From the NCBI GenBank assembly GCA_014534425.1, contig JACVRN010000005.1:1-64000 (forward strand): a stretch of DNA of 64,000 nt, given 5' to 3'. A model generated the notes under the pieces. That model worked only from the letters and a program-made list of their open reading frames with translations, was not told the DNA's origin and did no database searches. The stretch's first letter is position 1; each line of letters opens with the position of its first letter. Position numbers and translations under genes: made by a program. Shown here piece by piece: positions 8,037 to 17,116 of the stretch. Origin of the DNA: Pyrinomonadaceae bacterium (GTDB lineage Bacteria; Acidobacteriota; Blastocatellia; Pyrinomonadales; Pyrinomonadaceae).

Positions 8037-9473
8037 TCAGCGCTTGATGCGGAAGAGGTTTTTCAGGGCGGATTGAGCGGCCCAGTAGCCGCACATGCCA
8101 TGGACTCCGCCGCCGGGAGGCGTGGAGCTTGAGCAGAGGAAAATCTTTTCGTTGGGCGTGGAGTATGGGTCGTAGCGCGGGAAGGGGCGGGCCAGGAATT
8201 GCCAGAGGTCGTTTGCGCCGCCGCCTATGTCTCCGCCTATCATGTTGGGGTTGTGCGCTTCTACCTCTTGAGTGTTCAAGGTGTGACGCGCGAGTATGAG
8301 GTCACGAAAGCCCGGAGCGAAGCGCTCTATCTGACGCTCTATCCTCTCCGTCATGTCAACAGTAGAGCCTGAAGGTACGTGACAGTAAGCCCAACCTGTC
8401 TGCTTTCCTGCGGGCGCACGCGTGTCATCGAAAAGGCTCTGCTGTGCGAAGAGCACGAAGGGCCGCTCGGCGTGGCCGCCCGTGTACATTGTGCGCTCGC
8501 TCTCAGCGACTTCATTAATCGTTCCGCCGACGTGAACTGTTGCAGCGCGCAAGCACTCTTTGTTCTTCCAGGGAACAGGCCCGCCCAGCGCCCAGTCGAT
8601 TTTGAAAACTCCAGGCCCGTAGCGAAACTTCCGTAGCTTGCCGCGATACCCTTCGGGAAGTTGCTCGCCCGCAATCTCCAAGATCTGTCGAGGGGTGAGG
8701 TCAAAGAGCACGCCGCGCGCTGGCGGCAACTCCTTCATGCTTTTGACGGGCGAGGCTGTGCGAATCTCTCCGCCCATGCTCTTCAAACAGTCTGCCAGAG
8801 CGTCTATGATTTTGATGGAGCCGCCGCGCACGCAGGGCCAGTTGATGGCGTGCCCTGCCAGAGCTAGCACCAGACCGAAAGAGGCTGTGCCCGTCTGTTC
8901 CAGTGGAAGCACGGAATGAGCGCAGCAGCCCGCGAAGAGCGCACGCGCTTTATCTGTTTGAAAGCGGCTCATGGCAAGCCCCATGCATGAGCGAAGCGCG
9001 ACAAGGCCGAAGCGCTGCATTAGGAAAGGATGTCGCGGGAACCTTACGGGTTTGAGAATCTCTGGAAAGAAATCCTCTGCGCGCTCTACGAACGGCTTCA
9101 CCATGCGGCTGTAGGCTTCGCCGTCAACGCCAAGAGCCTGCGCGGTCTCTTCCAGCGACGGGTACATCAGCGCGGCCTCTCCGTCTTCGAGCACATGGGC
9201 CAGGGCTATCTCTGGATAGACCCACTCGACGCCCCACTTCTCAAGGTTCAAAGTGCGGAAGAAGGGCGAGACGACTCCTACTGGATGAATGGCGGAGCAG
9301 ATGTCGTGAAGAAATCCGGGCAGCGTTAATTCAGCAGTGCGAGCGCCGCCGCCGATTGTCTCTTTGGCTTCGAGGACGCAGACGCTCAATCCGGCCTGCG
9401 CCAGAACAATCGCAGCGCTCAACCCGTTCGGCCCCGCGCCGACAACCACCGCGTGGTAGCTCTTCTGGTTCAT
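8037..9473 (-). CDS. FAD-dependent oxidoreductase, phytoene dehydrogenase-like
   Basis: 478 residues. The N terminus has the FAD dinucleotide motif VVVGAGPNGLSAAIVLAQAG followed by VLEAKETIGGGART, the pattern of the CrtI-like amine-oxidase/phytoene desaturase superfamily. The C terminus has the second FAD contact: IFLCSSSTPPGGGVHGMCGYWAA. The family includes carotenoid desaturases, all-trans-retinol saturases and many uncharacterised members. No phytoene synthase or other carotenoid gene lies nearby, so I do not call it CrtI. It is divergent from the MHS transporter with a 197-base shared upstream region and convergent with the epimerase gene. Confidence 0.85.
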   Translation of the reverse strand: MNQKSYHAVVVGAGPNGLSAAIVLAQAGLSVCVLEAKETIGGGARTAELTLPGFLHDICSAIHPVGVVSPFFRTLNLEKWGVEWVYPEIALAHVLEDGEAALMYPSLEETAQALGVDGEAYSRMVKPFVERAEDFFPEILKPVRFPRHPFLMQRFGLVALRSCMGLAMSRFQTDKARALFAGCCAHSVLPLEQTGTASFGLVLALAGHAINWPCVRGGSIKIIDALADCLKSMGGEIRTASPVKSMKELPPARGVLFDLTPRQILEIAGEQLPEGYRGKLRKFRYGPGVFKIDWALGGPVPWKNKECLRAATVHVGGTINEVAESERTMYTGGHAERPFVLFAQQSLFDDTRAPAGKQTGWAYCHVPSGSTVDMTERIERQIERFAPGFRDLILARHTLNTQEVEAHNPNMIGGDIGGGANDLWQFLARPFPRYDPYSTPNEKIFLCSSSTPPGGGVHGMCGYWAAQSALKNLFRIKR

Positions 9474-9510
9474 GAATCAATTTATCTCATGACTGAGAAG
9501 ATTTAAAAAG

Positions 9511-9540
9511 TTGACACTCAACTTAATTACTATTCTTAAT
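9511..9540 (+). promoter_or_regulatory. Candidate sigma-70 promoter for the MHS transporter
   Basis: A perfect -35 TTGACA (9511-9516), 18-base spacer and CTTAAT (4 of 6 to TATAAT) at 9535-9540, in the gap between divergent genes. The predicted 5' leader would be about 125 bases. Confidence 0.35.
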
Positions 9541-9670
9541 CTTCCTCCTTGCCCTTTGGATAAAGAGTGTGTGAGGATGCGACTCGGTCTTGTTGAGCTT
9601 CAAAGCAGAAGCTTTTATCAGGCTGGCACCTTCATCTCTTACAATTATTTATTCAAGGAGCAACTCCTTA

Positions 9671-11203
9671 ATGGCTCGCACCCGCTCTGTCGACGCGCAC
9701 GAGAATGCTCGCGCGGTTCATGACTATAAAATCTGGCAGGTCATCTCGGCCTCTGCCGTGGGCACGATGATAGAGTGGTACGACTTTTATATCTTCGGCA
9801 GCCTGGCGCTCGTCATCTCGCAGCTCTTTTATCCGAAGGGCAACAACACTCTAGCGCTCATAGCCTATCTTTCGACTTTCGCAGTGGGCTTCGTCGTGCG
9901 TCCCTTCGGAGCAATCTTCTTCGGGCGCATTGGCGACCTCGTGGGCCGCAAGTACGCTTTCCTAGTCACGCTGCTAATCATGGGAGGCGCGACCGCGCTC
10001 ATAGGCTTTCTCCCCACTTACGAAACAATCGGACTGGCCGCGCCCATCATCCTGCTCTTGATACGAATTCTTCAGGGCCTTGCTTTGGGCGGCGAGTACG
10101 GCGGCGCAGCCGTCTATGTGGCGGAGCATGTGCCGGACGCGCGCAGAGGCTTCTACACCAGCTTCATACAGATTACAGCCACGCTAGGCTTGTTCGTCTC
10201 GCTCGTCGTCATACTCGTCGTGCAGAATGCTCTGAGCCAGGATGATTTCAGCCGTTGGGGCTGGCGCATTCCCTTCATAGTCTCAATCTTTCTTGTGGGC
10301 GTCTCGCTCTACATACGACTGCGTATGAAAGAGTCCCCGATTTTCCAGCACATCAAGGGAGCGGGCATGACTAGCGCGCGCCCGCTCAAGGAAGCTTTCA
10401 CCAAATGGCCGAACGTCAAGCGCATATTGATTTCTCTCTTCGGCGCGACCGCAGGGCAGGGAGTCGTCTGGTACACGGGACAGTTCTACGCGCTCTTTTA
10501 CCTGCAAACCATCCTCAAAGTTAACGGCACTTCGGCCAACTACATCGTCGCCATAGCCCTTCTGCTGGGCATGCCATTCTTCGTTCTCTTCGGCGCGCTC
10601 TCGGATAAGATAGGCCGCAAGCGAATCATGATGGCCGGTTGTCTTCTGGCGGCGCTTTCGTACCTTCCGATTTATAAAGCCATGCAGGCGGCGGCAGGCT
10701 CGCAGGTTGTGACGGCGAGTTCACAGACCAATCCGGTCACGGGCGCAATCAGCCTCACGCCGCAAACTCTCGTCAACGGCGCGCTCCAGCCCGCCAAAGA
10801 GATTCTGCCCTACACGGACTTCAACAGCTTCATCGTCAACCCTGTCGCGTGGAAGCTTATACTTTTAATCTTCATTCAGGTCATCTTCGTGACGATGGTT
10901 TACGGGCCAATCGCGGCCTATCTGGTCGAAGCTTTCCCCGCGAAGATTAGATACACGTCGCTCTCTCTGCCTTATCACATAGGCAACGGCGTCTTCGGCG
11001 GGCTTCTGCCTGTCATAGGTCTCGCGGTCATTGCGCGCACCGGCAACATCTACGCCGGACTTTATTATCCGATTGTGATCGCCGCCCTGACCTTCATAGT
11101 CGGCTCCATCCTCCTCAAAGAGACAAAGAGCGTGCTTATCTGGAAAGAGCTTGAGACCGACAAGCCCGGCCATCTGAAGAGCGACATGGACGGCCCTGCA
11201 TAA
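9671..11203 (+). CDS. MFS transporter, metabolite:H+ symporter (MHS) family
   Basis: 510 residues with about twelve membrane segments. Residues 35-48 (GTMIEWYDFYIFGS) are the hallmark of the MHS family (ShiA, ProP, citrate and ketoglutarate carriers); the MFS loop motif is seen as GRIGDLVGRKYAFL and again as GALSDKIGRKRIMM. A non-conserved soluble insert of about 60 residues (SQVVTASSQTNPVTGAISLT ...) sits in the second half, probably periplasmic. ATG 9671 follows CAAGGAG at 9654-9660; a longer in-frame start at 9590 has no such site. The substrate (an organic acid or compatible solute) cannot be decided from sequence. Confidence 0.9.
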   Translation: MARTRSVDAHENARAVHDYKIWQVISASAVGTMIEWYDFYIFGSLALVISQLFYPKGNNTLALIAYLSTFAVGFVVRPFGAIFFGRIGDLVGRKYAFLVTLLIMGGATALIGFLPTYETIGLAAPIILLLIRILQGLALGGEYGGAAVYVAEHVPDARRGFYTSFIQITATLGLFVSLVVILVVQNALSQDDFSRWGWRIPFIVSIFLVGVSLYIRLRMKESPIFQHIKGAGMTSARPLKEAFTKWPNVKRILISLFGATAGQGVVWYTGQFYALFYLQTILKVNGTSANYIVAIALLLGMPFFVLFGALSDKIGRKRIMMAGCLLAALSYLPIYKAMQAAAGSQVVTASSQTNPVTGAISLTPQTLVNGALQPAKEILPYTDFNSFIVNPVAWKLILLIFIQVIFVTMVYGPIAAYLVEAFPAKIRYTSLSLPYHIGNGVFGGLLPVIGLAVIARTGNIYAGLYYPIVIAALTFIVGSILLKETKSVLIWKELETDKPGHLKSDMDGPA

Positions 11204-11205
11204 GA

Positions 11206-11293
11206 AATTAAAAGGGATAGACAGGATAAGCAGGATAAAAGAAGAGCTATTGCTTCTTCTTTATCCTCTCTATCTTGTCTATCCCTGTTAATT
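11206..11293. repeat. Intergenic palindrome, ACAGGAT-word family (copy A)
   Basis: The left arm runs AATTAAAAGGGATAGACAGG then ATAAGCAGGATAAAAGAAG; the right arm is its near-complement ending CTGTTAATT. The word ACAGGATA/ GGATAGACAGG is shared with copies at 46531, 49145 and 52798. It lies between the transporter stop and the next plus-strand gene. Confidence 0.88.
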
Positions 11294-11403
11294 CCTCTCC
11301 TTGCAACTTTCCGCAAGTAACCCGTAATCTAACGTCTCGGAGAGGGCCTGCGACGGGTTTGTTGGCCTTTGAGTTTGAGAAGTCTAGGGGGAGAAGAAGC
11401 GTG

Positions 11404-12180
11404 ATGATGAAGCATGTCGTGCGGGCCGTTTGTGGTTTGATATTAAGCGTTAGTCTGTTCGCGGCCTGCGGGCTGGAGGCTTCGGCACAGGAGCAGAAAC
11501 AAAATGGCGGGAACAAACAGGCAGCGCAAAGCCAGCTTCCACCCGCCGAAGCCACCGTCACGCTCAACGAGCAGTTTCTAAATTCATTGCTCGACGCAGT
11601 CTTCACGAACCTTCGCGCGCCAACCTTTCCGTTATCGCTCGCCAAAACGGATACAGAGAGTGCGCCCGCAACAACAGTGACGACGCCCGCGTCAAACGCT
11701 CTGGCTCCGTCAAAGCCCATCAATCAATGCTTAAGCCAGATTATCTTAGAGCGCGAGATGAGCGGAGTCCGAACTGCCGTGCGTTTTGAGAATGGCCGCA
11801 TCACAGCGCCGCTTGCTTTCACAGGCACGTACAACACTGGGCTGCTGGGCTGCCTTCGCTTTCAGGGTTGGGCCGACACGGTTATCAATCTGGCATTCAA
11901 CCGCGAGCGGCAGACCTTGAACGCGCAGGTTGATGTCGTTGACATACATCTGAACGGCATCCCGCAGCTTGCCAACGGCATAGTCGTGCAGATGGTTCAG
12001 AACGCCATAGACCAGCGCATCAACCCCATTGAAATCCTGAAGGCCGACCAACTGACTACACGCCTGCCCATAGACGCAGCAGGCGGCGCGCTTCGACTAA
12101 GAGCCAAAGACCTGCGCCCCGAAGTCGTGCCCGGCGCGATACGCCTCCACATCATCTACGAGTTCGTGCGCGCAGAATAA
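11404..12180 (+). CDS. Secreted protein of unknown function
   Basis: 258 residues starting MMKHVVRAVCGLILSVSLFA, a clear signal peptide; cleavage is likely after ASA (SPase I), although FAAC could act as a weak lipobox. The mature protein begins with a Gln/Asn-rich linker. The C-terminal 120 residues alternate beta-like segments (LNAQVDVVDIHLNGIPQL, ALRLRAKDLRPEVVPGAIRL), reminiscent of lipid-binding DUF2993/SMP-type folds, but this is only an impression. GGGGGAG at 11388-11394 supports the start at 11404 (GTG 11401 is also possible); the in-frame start at 11275 lies in the repeat and is rejected. No recognised catalytic motif. Confidence 0.7.
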   Translation: MMKHVVRAVCGLILSVSLFAACGLEASAQEQKQNGGNKQAAQSQLPPAEATVTLNEQFLNSLLDAVFTNLRAPTFPLSLAKTDTESAPATTVTTPASNALAPSKPINQCLSQIILEREMSGVRTAVRFENGRITAPLAFTGTYNTGLLGCLRFQGWADTVINLAFNRERQTLNAQVDVVDIHLNGIPQLANGIVVQMVQNAIDQRINPIEILKADQLTTRLPIDAAGGALRLRAKDLRPEVVPGAIRLHIIYEFVRAE

Positions 12181-12188
12181 AAGAGACG

Positions 12189-12274
12189 AACCACGAATCA
12201 ACACGAAACCGCACGAAAGAGAAAGCGAGCTAGTCTTTCTATCTTTCGTGCGGTTTCGTGTCGTTTCGCGGTTT
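12189..12274. repeat. Intergenic palindrome, CACGAA-word family
   Basis: A 20-base core ACACGAAACCGCACGAAAGA (left arm) is exactly complemented in the right arm (TCTTTCGTGCGGTTTCGTGT), with flanking imperfect CCACGAA/TTTCGCGG pairing. The loop is about 21 bases. It lies between convergent genes and may also serve as bidirectional terminator. Confidence 0.88.
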
Positions 12275-12291
12275 CTGTTTTCTCTTCCAGT

Positions 12292-13194
12292 TTAATTTCT
12301 TGAAAGCGCCGCTTCGTAATCTCTCTCGGTCATCATGCGCTCCGGCATGTCTACAATCTCCCAGGCGCTTCTGGTACGCAGGAGTTTCGTCATCAGGGCT
12401 GCGTGCAGAATGTGGCCGCTACGCTCGGCGCGAACGCGCCCCAGAAGAGGCATGCCCAGGAGCGCAAGGTCTCCGACTATATCCAGAATCTTGTGGCGCA
12501 CGAATTCATCCGGGTAACGCAGGGGGCTTTCGTTGAGCATGCCTTCGGGCGTCAGGACTATGGCGTTCTCAAGCGAGCCGCCGCGTATGAGATTTGCGCG
12601 CCGCAGGGCTTCAACCTCTTCCGTGAAGCCGAAGGTTCGCGCGCCTGTTATCTCTCGATTGAAAGCGCCGTTGCTCAAGCTTATGGAGAGGCGCTGGACG
12701 CCAATTAAAGGATGAGCGAAATCAATCATGCAGTCTATCTCGAACCCCTCAGCCGGTTCGATACTGATAGAGCGATTGCCCTGTTCAACGGAGATGCGCT
12801 CGCGCACCATCAGGGCGCGGCGCGCAAGCGGTTGCTCTACCAGCCCGGCGCGCTCCACAAGCTCCGTGAAAGCCTCCGAGGAGCCGTCCATGATTGGCAC
12901 TTCCAGGTTATCAACCTCTATGAAAGCGTTATCCAGGCCAGCGCCGCGCAGTGCCGCCAGCAGATGCTCTACGGTCGAGAGCATGACGCCTGTACGCATC
13001 AGCGTCGTCGCATAAGAGCAATGCGCCACCCATTCGACGTTGGCAGGAATCTCAAAGCCGCCCAGGTCTGTGCGCCTGAAGATATAGCCGGTGTCGGGCG
13101 GAGCCGGAGAGAGTCTGACCACGACGGGGACAGCCGTGTGCAGCCCAATGCCGCTTGTTTCGACAGAAGAGGCTAGAGTGGTTTGCTTGATCAC
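12292..13194 (-). CDS. lpxC: UDP-3-O-acyl-N-acetylglucosamine deacetylase
   Basis: 300 residues, the usual LpxC length. It removes the acetate from UDP-3-O-acyl-GlcNAc, the committed step of lipid A synthesis, in the cytoplasm. Zinc ligands line up with E. coli LpxC: H77 (STVEHLLAALRG), H234 and D238 (VRHKILDIVGDLALLG); the catalytic base H261 is in SGHILH. The N-terminal SGIGLHT motif is present. The start codon is GTG at 13194 (MIKQTTL). It is divergent from polA and stands alone, not in an lpx or cell-division cluster. It proves that the host makes lipid A. Confidence 0.97.
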   Translation of the reverse strand: MIKQTTLASSVETSGIGLHTAVPVVVRLSPAPPDTGYIFRRTDLGGFEIPANVEWVAHCSYATTLMRTGVMLSTVEHLLAALRGAGLDNAFIEVDNLEVPIMDGSSEAFTELVERAGLVEQPLARRALMVRERISVEQGNRSISIEPAEGFEIDCMIDFAHPLIGVQRLSISLSNGAFNREITGARTFGFTEEVEALRRANLIRGGSLENAIVLTPEGMLNESPLRYPDEFVRHKILDIVGDLALLGMPLLGRVRAERSGHILHAALMTKLLRTRSAWEIVDMPERMMTERDYEAALSRN

Positions 13195-13532
13195 GAGGTT
13201 AACCCTTTGATCCTTTCATCAACGCATCGAGCATGGATTCTACACGCTCGCACGGTTAGGTGAAACGACAAATAGTTTGGCAAGACTCATGCCGCCGGGC
13301 CAGAGACGAACGCGAATTTTACGGATAAACTGCAAAACACTGGCGAATAGCCGCCAGAAATTTCCGCTCATGAACTGAAGTCAGCCGTATGAGCCAGCAC
13401 AACGAGCGCCGCATCTGTGGCAATCAAGCAACGCAACGCGCGCGACTGTGCAGCATCTTCGCAACAAGTTTGTCATCCTTCATCTCTCCTCCTTGATTTT
13501 CTAAAGCTTGCGCCTCTATCATCAAAGGTACA
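13195..13532. other. lpxC-polA divergent intergenic region
   Basis: 338 bases without a convincing gene. On the minus strand TTCAAC-17-TAGAAT ending near 13236 is a possible lpxC promoter. A 38-codon minus-strand frame (13255-13371, start MSGNFWRLF) is open but unsupported by a ribosome site or homology. No convincing polA promoter was seen; TACAAT at 13529 overlaps the polA start and cannot serve it. Confidence 0.4.
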
Positions 13533-16271
13533 ATGCCGAGCACAAAATCAGGGACAAAGGGAACGCCGCAGGAGCGTGTCTTTCTCATAGATTCCATGTC
13601 GCACATCTTTCGCGCGTATTTCGCGCCGATGGGAGGGCGCATGGAGCCTTTGACAAACACCAAGGGACAGGTCACGCAGGCCGTCTTCGTCTTCACAAAC
13701 ATGCTGAGGAAGCTGCTTGCGGACGAAAAGCCGCATTACATCGCCGCCGTCTTTGAATCCGGCGAAAAGACTTTCCGCCACGAGACCTTCTCCGAGTACA
13801 AGGCGCATCGCACGGAGATGCCCGAAGATTTAACGTCGCAGATTCCTTACATCATACGCGTCTGCGAGGTCTACAACATTCCCATATTGAACTCGCCCGG
13901 CTTTGAGGCTGACGACGTAATCGGCGCGCTCGCCGTTCAGGCCGCAGAGCGCGGACTTCAGGCCGTCATAGTCTCCAACGATAAGGACATGTGCCAGCTT
14001 GTGCGCGACCCGTGGGTTGTGTGCATGCGGCAGAACTCGCAGAACGTCAAGCGCAAGGAGCCTGTGCCGCCCATAGAGTGGTGCGACGAAGCCTGGGTCG
14101 AAGCGAAGTTCGGCGTGCCGCCGTCGCAGATAATAGACCTCCTGGGGTTGATGGGCGATGCTGTCGATAACATTCCGGGCGCGCCCGGCATTGGAGCTAA
14201 AGGCGCAGTCCAACTGGTCAAGCAGTTCGGCTCAATCGAGAACGCGCTTGAGCGTTGGGAAGAGGTCAAGCATAAGACCTACCGCGAATCTTTACGCGAT
14301 AACCGTGACCTCATACTGCAATCCAAAGAGCTTGCGACCATCAGGACTGACGTGCCCGTGGAGCTTGATTTGGAGAAGCTGCAATGCAGACCGCCCGACC
14401 GCGCAGCCGCTTACCAGCTATTTCGTGAGCTTGAGTTTCAAGCTCTGACGCGAGAGTTTTCGGATGCCGCGAGCGCTGCGACGGAAGCTGCGGGCGGCGC
14501 GAGCGAGGTTCGTTATCGAATCATACGCAAGCGCGCCGAACTGGAGACGCTTGTGCGCGGACTCTGGGAAGCGGAGCATTGGGGCTTTGCCGTCTCGGAC
14601 TCTTCGCCTGCGGGCGGAGGCCAGCAGGGAAGCCTGCGCGATTCCGGGCCGCCAACGGGCATCAGCATCTCAACAGCCGCAGGTGTTGCGGCCTACGTCG
14701 ACCTCGAAAATTTTGAGGACGGGCCGGAAGCAGCGCTAGGCCCATTGCGTGACGTGCTCGCCAACGGTCTGCTCTCAAAATCTGTCCATGACCTGAAGCG
14801 AGCCATAGCGCTTCTGTCTTCCGTCCAAATAGAGCCTGAGGGTGTGGAAGACGACACGCTTCTGGCCGCGTACCTGCTCGACCCTATTCGCAGCAAGTAC
14901 GAGTTGTCAGACCTTGCGCGCGAGGCCATTGGAGCCGAAGAAGTTGAGATGCCCGAAGGCTGGACTGAAAAGCAGTGGGAGGCTGCGCGTGCCGCAGACC
15001 TTACGGCGCAGACCGCAAACGTTCTTCACGGACGTTTGCTCGAACAGGGACTCGAAGCCATCTACAACGAAATTGAGTTGCCGCTCGCGCCGCTACTTTA
15101 TCGAATGGAGCAGGCGGGGATAAGAGTTGACACTTCCGTTCTCTCGGAGCTTTCGAAATATCTGGGCAAAGAGCTTGAGAAGCTGACGAAGAAAATCTAC
15201 AAGGTGGCGGGGCGCGAGTTTAAGATTAACTCGCCCAAGCAGGTCGGGGACGTGCTGGAGGAACTCAACATCAGTTCTGGCCGCAAGACTTCCACCGGAA
15301 GAGTCTCTACGAGCCGCGCCGTGCTGGAAGAGTTGGCGCAAAATTTTGAACTGCCGCGACTCATCATAGAATACCGCGAGCTTGATAAATTGAAGACCGT
15401 CTACACGGACAGCCTGCCCGAACAGATTGGGCCGGACGGTCGCATACACGGCCAGCTTAATCAAACCGTGACGGCCACCGGGAGATTGTCTTCGAGCGAC
15501 CCGAACCTTCAAAACATCCCGATTCGCACAGAGCTTGGACGCCGCATTCGCCGCGCTTTCATCCCCGAAGAGGGCTTTAAGCTCATCTCCGCAGATTATT
15601 CTCAGCTTGAGTTGCGCCTTCTGGCGCACGTCACGCACGACCCTGAGATGCTGGACGCTTTCCAGAAGAACGACGACATACACGCTCGCACGGCTCGACT
15701 GGTCTTCGGTGCCAAAACGCCTGAAGAGTTAAAGGAGGCGCGGCGCTTTGCCAAGATAGTTAACTTCGCCATAGCCTACGCCATAGAACCCTTCGGCCTC
15801 TCGCAACGCGTAGGCATCTCGCGCAAAGAGGCCAAGAAGGTGATTGACGATTACTACGAGACCTACAAGGGCGTGCACAGATTCATGGAAGAGGTACCGG
15901 AAAAAGCGCGCGAGCACGGCTACGTACGCTCCATCTACGGACGCATAAGGCCAACCCCTAGTATCAACGACCGCAACGGCAACATACGCGCTCGCGCCGA
16001 ACGCGAAGCCATCAACCATCCGATTCAGGGTTCGGCCAGCGACATAGTCAAAATCGCCATGCTGCATGTCGATGATGCCATCAGGCGCGAGGGCTTGCAT
16101 GCGCGTATGTTGATGCAGGTGCATGACGAGCTTCTGGTAGAGGCCCCGGATGAAGAGGCGGAGCGCGCAGCCGAAATCGTTAAGCGTGAGATGGAGAAGG
16201 CCGTAGAGTTGGACGTTCCCCTTGTCGTTGAGATAGGCATCGCGGATAATTGGATGGACGCCAAGTATTAG
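13533..16271 (+). CDS. polA: DNA polymerase I, 3'-5' exonuclease site degenerate
   Basis: 912 residues, three domains. The 5' nuclease occupies about 1-300 (VFLIDSMSHIFRAYF, GFEADDVIGALA, SNDKDMCQL, GDAVDNIPGAPGIGAKGA). The middle 3'-5' exonuclease-type domain (about 315-520) lacks the DxE metal site (WGFAVSDSSPAGGG instead) and has Ala where the exo II Asp belongs (HDLKRAIAL), so proofreading is probably lost. The polymerase domain is intact: motif A DYSQLELR (D688), motif B with K741, F745 and Y749, and motif C HDE at 864-866. The O helix reads NFAIAYAI where E. coli and Taq have NFGxxYGM. AAAGG precedes the ATG. It fills repair gaps and removes RNA primers. Confidence 0.97.
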   Translation: MPSTKSGTKGTPQERVFLIDSMSHIFRAYFAPMGGRMEPLTNTKGQVTQAVFVFTNMLRKLLADEKPHYIAAVFESGEKTFRHETFSEYKAHRTEMPEDLTSQIPYIIRVCEVYNIPILNSPGFEADDVIGALAVQAAERGLQAVIVSNDKDMCQLVRDPWVVCMRQNSQNVKRKEPVPPIEWCDEAWVEAKFGVPPSQIIDLLGLMGDAVDNIPGAPGIGAKGAVQLVKQFGSIENALERWEEVKHKTYRESLRDNRDLILQSKELATIRTDVPVELDLEKLQCRPPDRAAAYQLFRELEFQALTREFSDAASAATEAAGGASEVRYRIIRKRAELETLVRGLWEAEHWGFAVSDSSPAGGGQQGSLRDSGPPTGISISTAAGVAAYVDLENFEDGPEAALGPLRDVLANGLLSKSVHDLKRAIALLSSVQIEPEGVEDDTLLAAYLLDPIRSKYELSDLAREAIGAEEVEMPEGWTEKQWEAARAADLTAQTANVLHGRLLEQGLEAIYNEIELPLAPLLYRMEQAGIRVDTSVLSELSKYLGKELEKLTKKIYKVAGREFKINSPKQVGDVLEELNISSGRKTSTGRVSTSRAVLEELAQNFELPRLIIEYRELDKLKTVYTDSLPEQIGPDGRIHGQLNQTVTATGRLSSSDPNLQNIPIRTELGRRIRRAFIPEEGFKLISADYSQLELRLLAHVTHDPEMLDAFQKNDDIHARTARLVFGAKTPEELKEARRFAKIVNFAIAYAIEPFGLSQRVGISRKEAKKVIDDYYETYKGVHRFMEEVPEKAREHGYVRSIYGRIRPTPSINDRNGNIRARAEREAINHPIQGSASDIVKIAMLHVDDAIRREGLHARMLMQVHDELLVEAPDEEAERAAEIVKREMEKAVELDVPLVVEIGIADNWMDAKY

Positions 16272-16402
16272 TTGAAGCTCCCCTGTAGAGGTTTCGCTCC
16301 CTTACCATCCGGGCCTTTTCCGAAAGGCTTCGGAACTCACTCATCACATTTGCGGCGCGGCGGAGTGTGAACCTTCCCGCGCGGAAAGAATTTGAGCCGA
16401 CA

Positions 16403-17116
16403 ATGATGATGATGCACCTGCCTTGCAGAATCGTGCTGCGCGCGCTGGCGTTTTGGTTTTGTCTCCTCTCTTTAATGCTGCCTGCGACTTCTCTGCTCGC
16501 GCAGGAGGCGAGGCGCAACCAGATGCGTATGCGTAAGGCCGAGCCGAACGTGCTCGCGCCGGAGCTTTATCTTGAGCATCTGAAGTTGAAGCTGACACTG
16601 ATTGATTTGCCCGGCGCTTCCGACCCTAGGAGTTACTGGGAGGGAACCTACCAGCTATATTTTGTCTCGGAGGCAGAGCACGAAAAGGTAATCATGGAGA
16701 TGGTCAGGAGCGCTTCTACAAAGGGCGGAGCCTCTGCGTTTGATTTGAGCCTCTCTACCTTTCCGAAAAAGATTTTGCTGGCCGAAGGAAATTTCAAGCA
16801 GAGCGGGCTGGCCGCGCTCAAAGACCGCACGTTCATACTCGAACAGATACCGTTTCGCTCTAAGATTCCAGAAAGCGAGCGGACGAAGGAAGGGCGGCTC
16901 CTGTTAAGCTGCAACGTGAAAATCTTTGACGCGCGTTTGAAGCAGAACATCTATCGCACGCGCATGTGGGACATGCAGGCTCCGTTGATGGAGGCGGCTG
17001 ACCAGCCGGAGCGCGACGTGGCGCGCACTACCGTTTACTCTAATTTCTACGTGACGAAGACGGGAGATGTTTATGAATCGCAATGGACGCGAGAAGGCGA
17101 TAGCACTAGCTGGTAA
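16403..17116 (+). CDS. Secreted protein of unknown function, overlaps the next gene
   Basis: 237 residues from ATG 16403. MMMMHLPCRIVLRALAFWF and the following hydrophobic stretch to LLAQ form a signal peptide. The mature part (LYLEHLKLKLTLIDLPGASDPRSYWEGTYQLYFVSEAEHEK ...) predicts as mixed beta/alpha with no motif I recognise. GTG 16367 is an alternative start 12 codons earlier; neither has a strong ribosome site. The 3' end overlaps the following secreted-protein gene by 44 bases in another frame, which implies translational coupling and a shared function. Family unknown. Confidence 0.7.
   Translation: MMMMHLPCRIVLRALAFWFCLLSLMLPATSLLAQEARRNQMRMRKAEPNVLAPELYLEHLKLKLTLIDLPGASDPRSYWEGTYQLYFVSEAEHEKVIMEMVRSASTKGGASAFDLSLSTFPKKILLAEGNFKQSGLAALKDRTFILEQIPFRSKIPESERTKEGRLLLSCNVKIFDARLKQNIYRTRMWDMQAPLMEAADQPERDVARTTVYSNFYVTKTGDVYESQWTREGDSTSW

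Noticed and set aside
13255-13371. 38-codon minus-strand frame upstream of lpxC (starts MSGNFWRLF)
   Set aside because: No ribosome site and too short to judge; only noted in the intergenic entry.
13508-13534. TTGCGC-15-TACAAT as a polA promoter
   Set aside because: The -10 overlaps the polA start codon, so no leader could be made.
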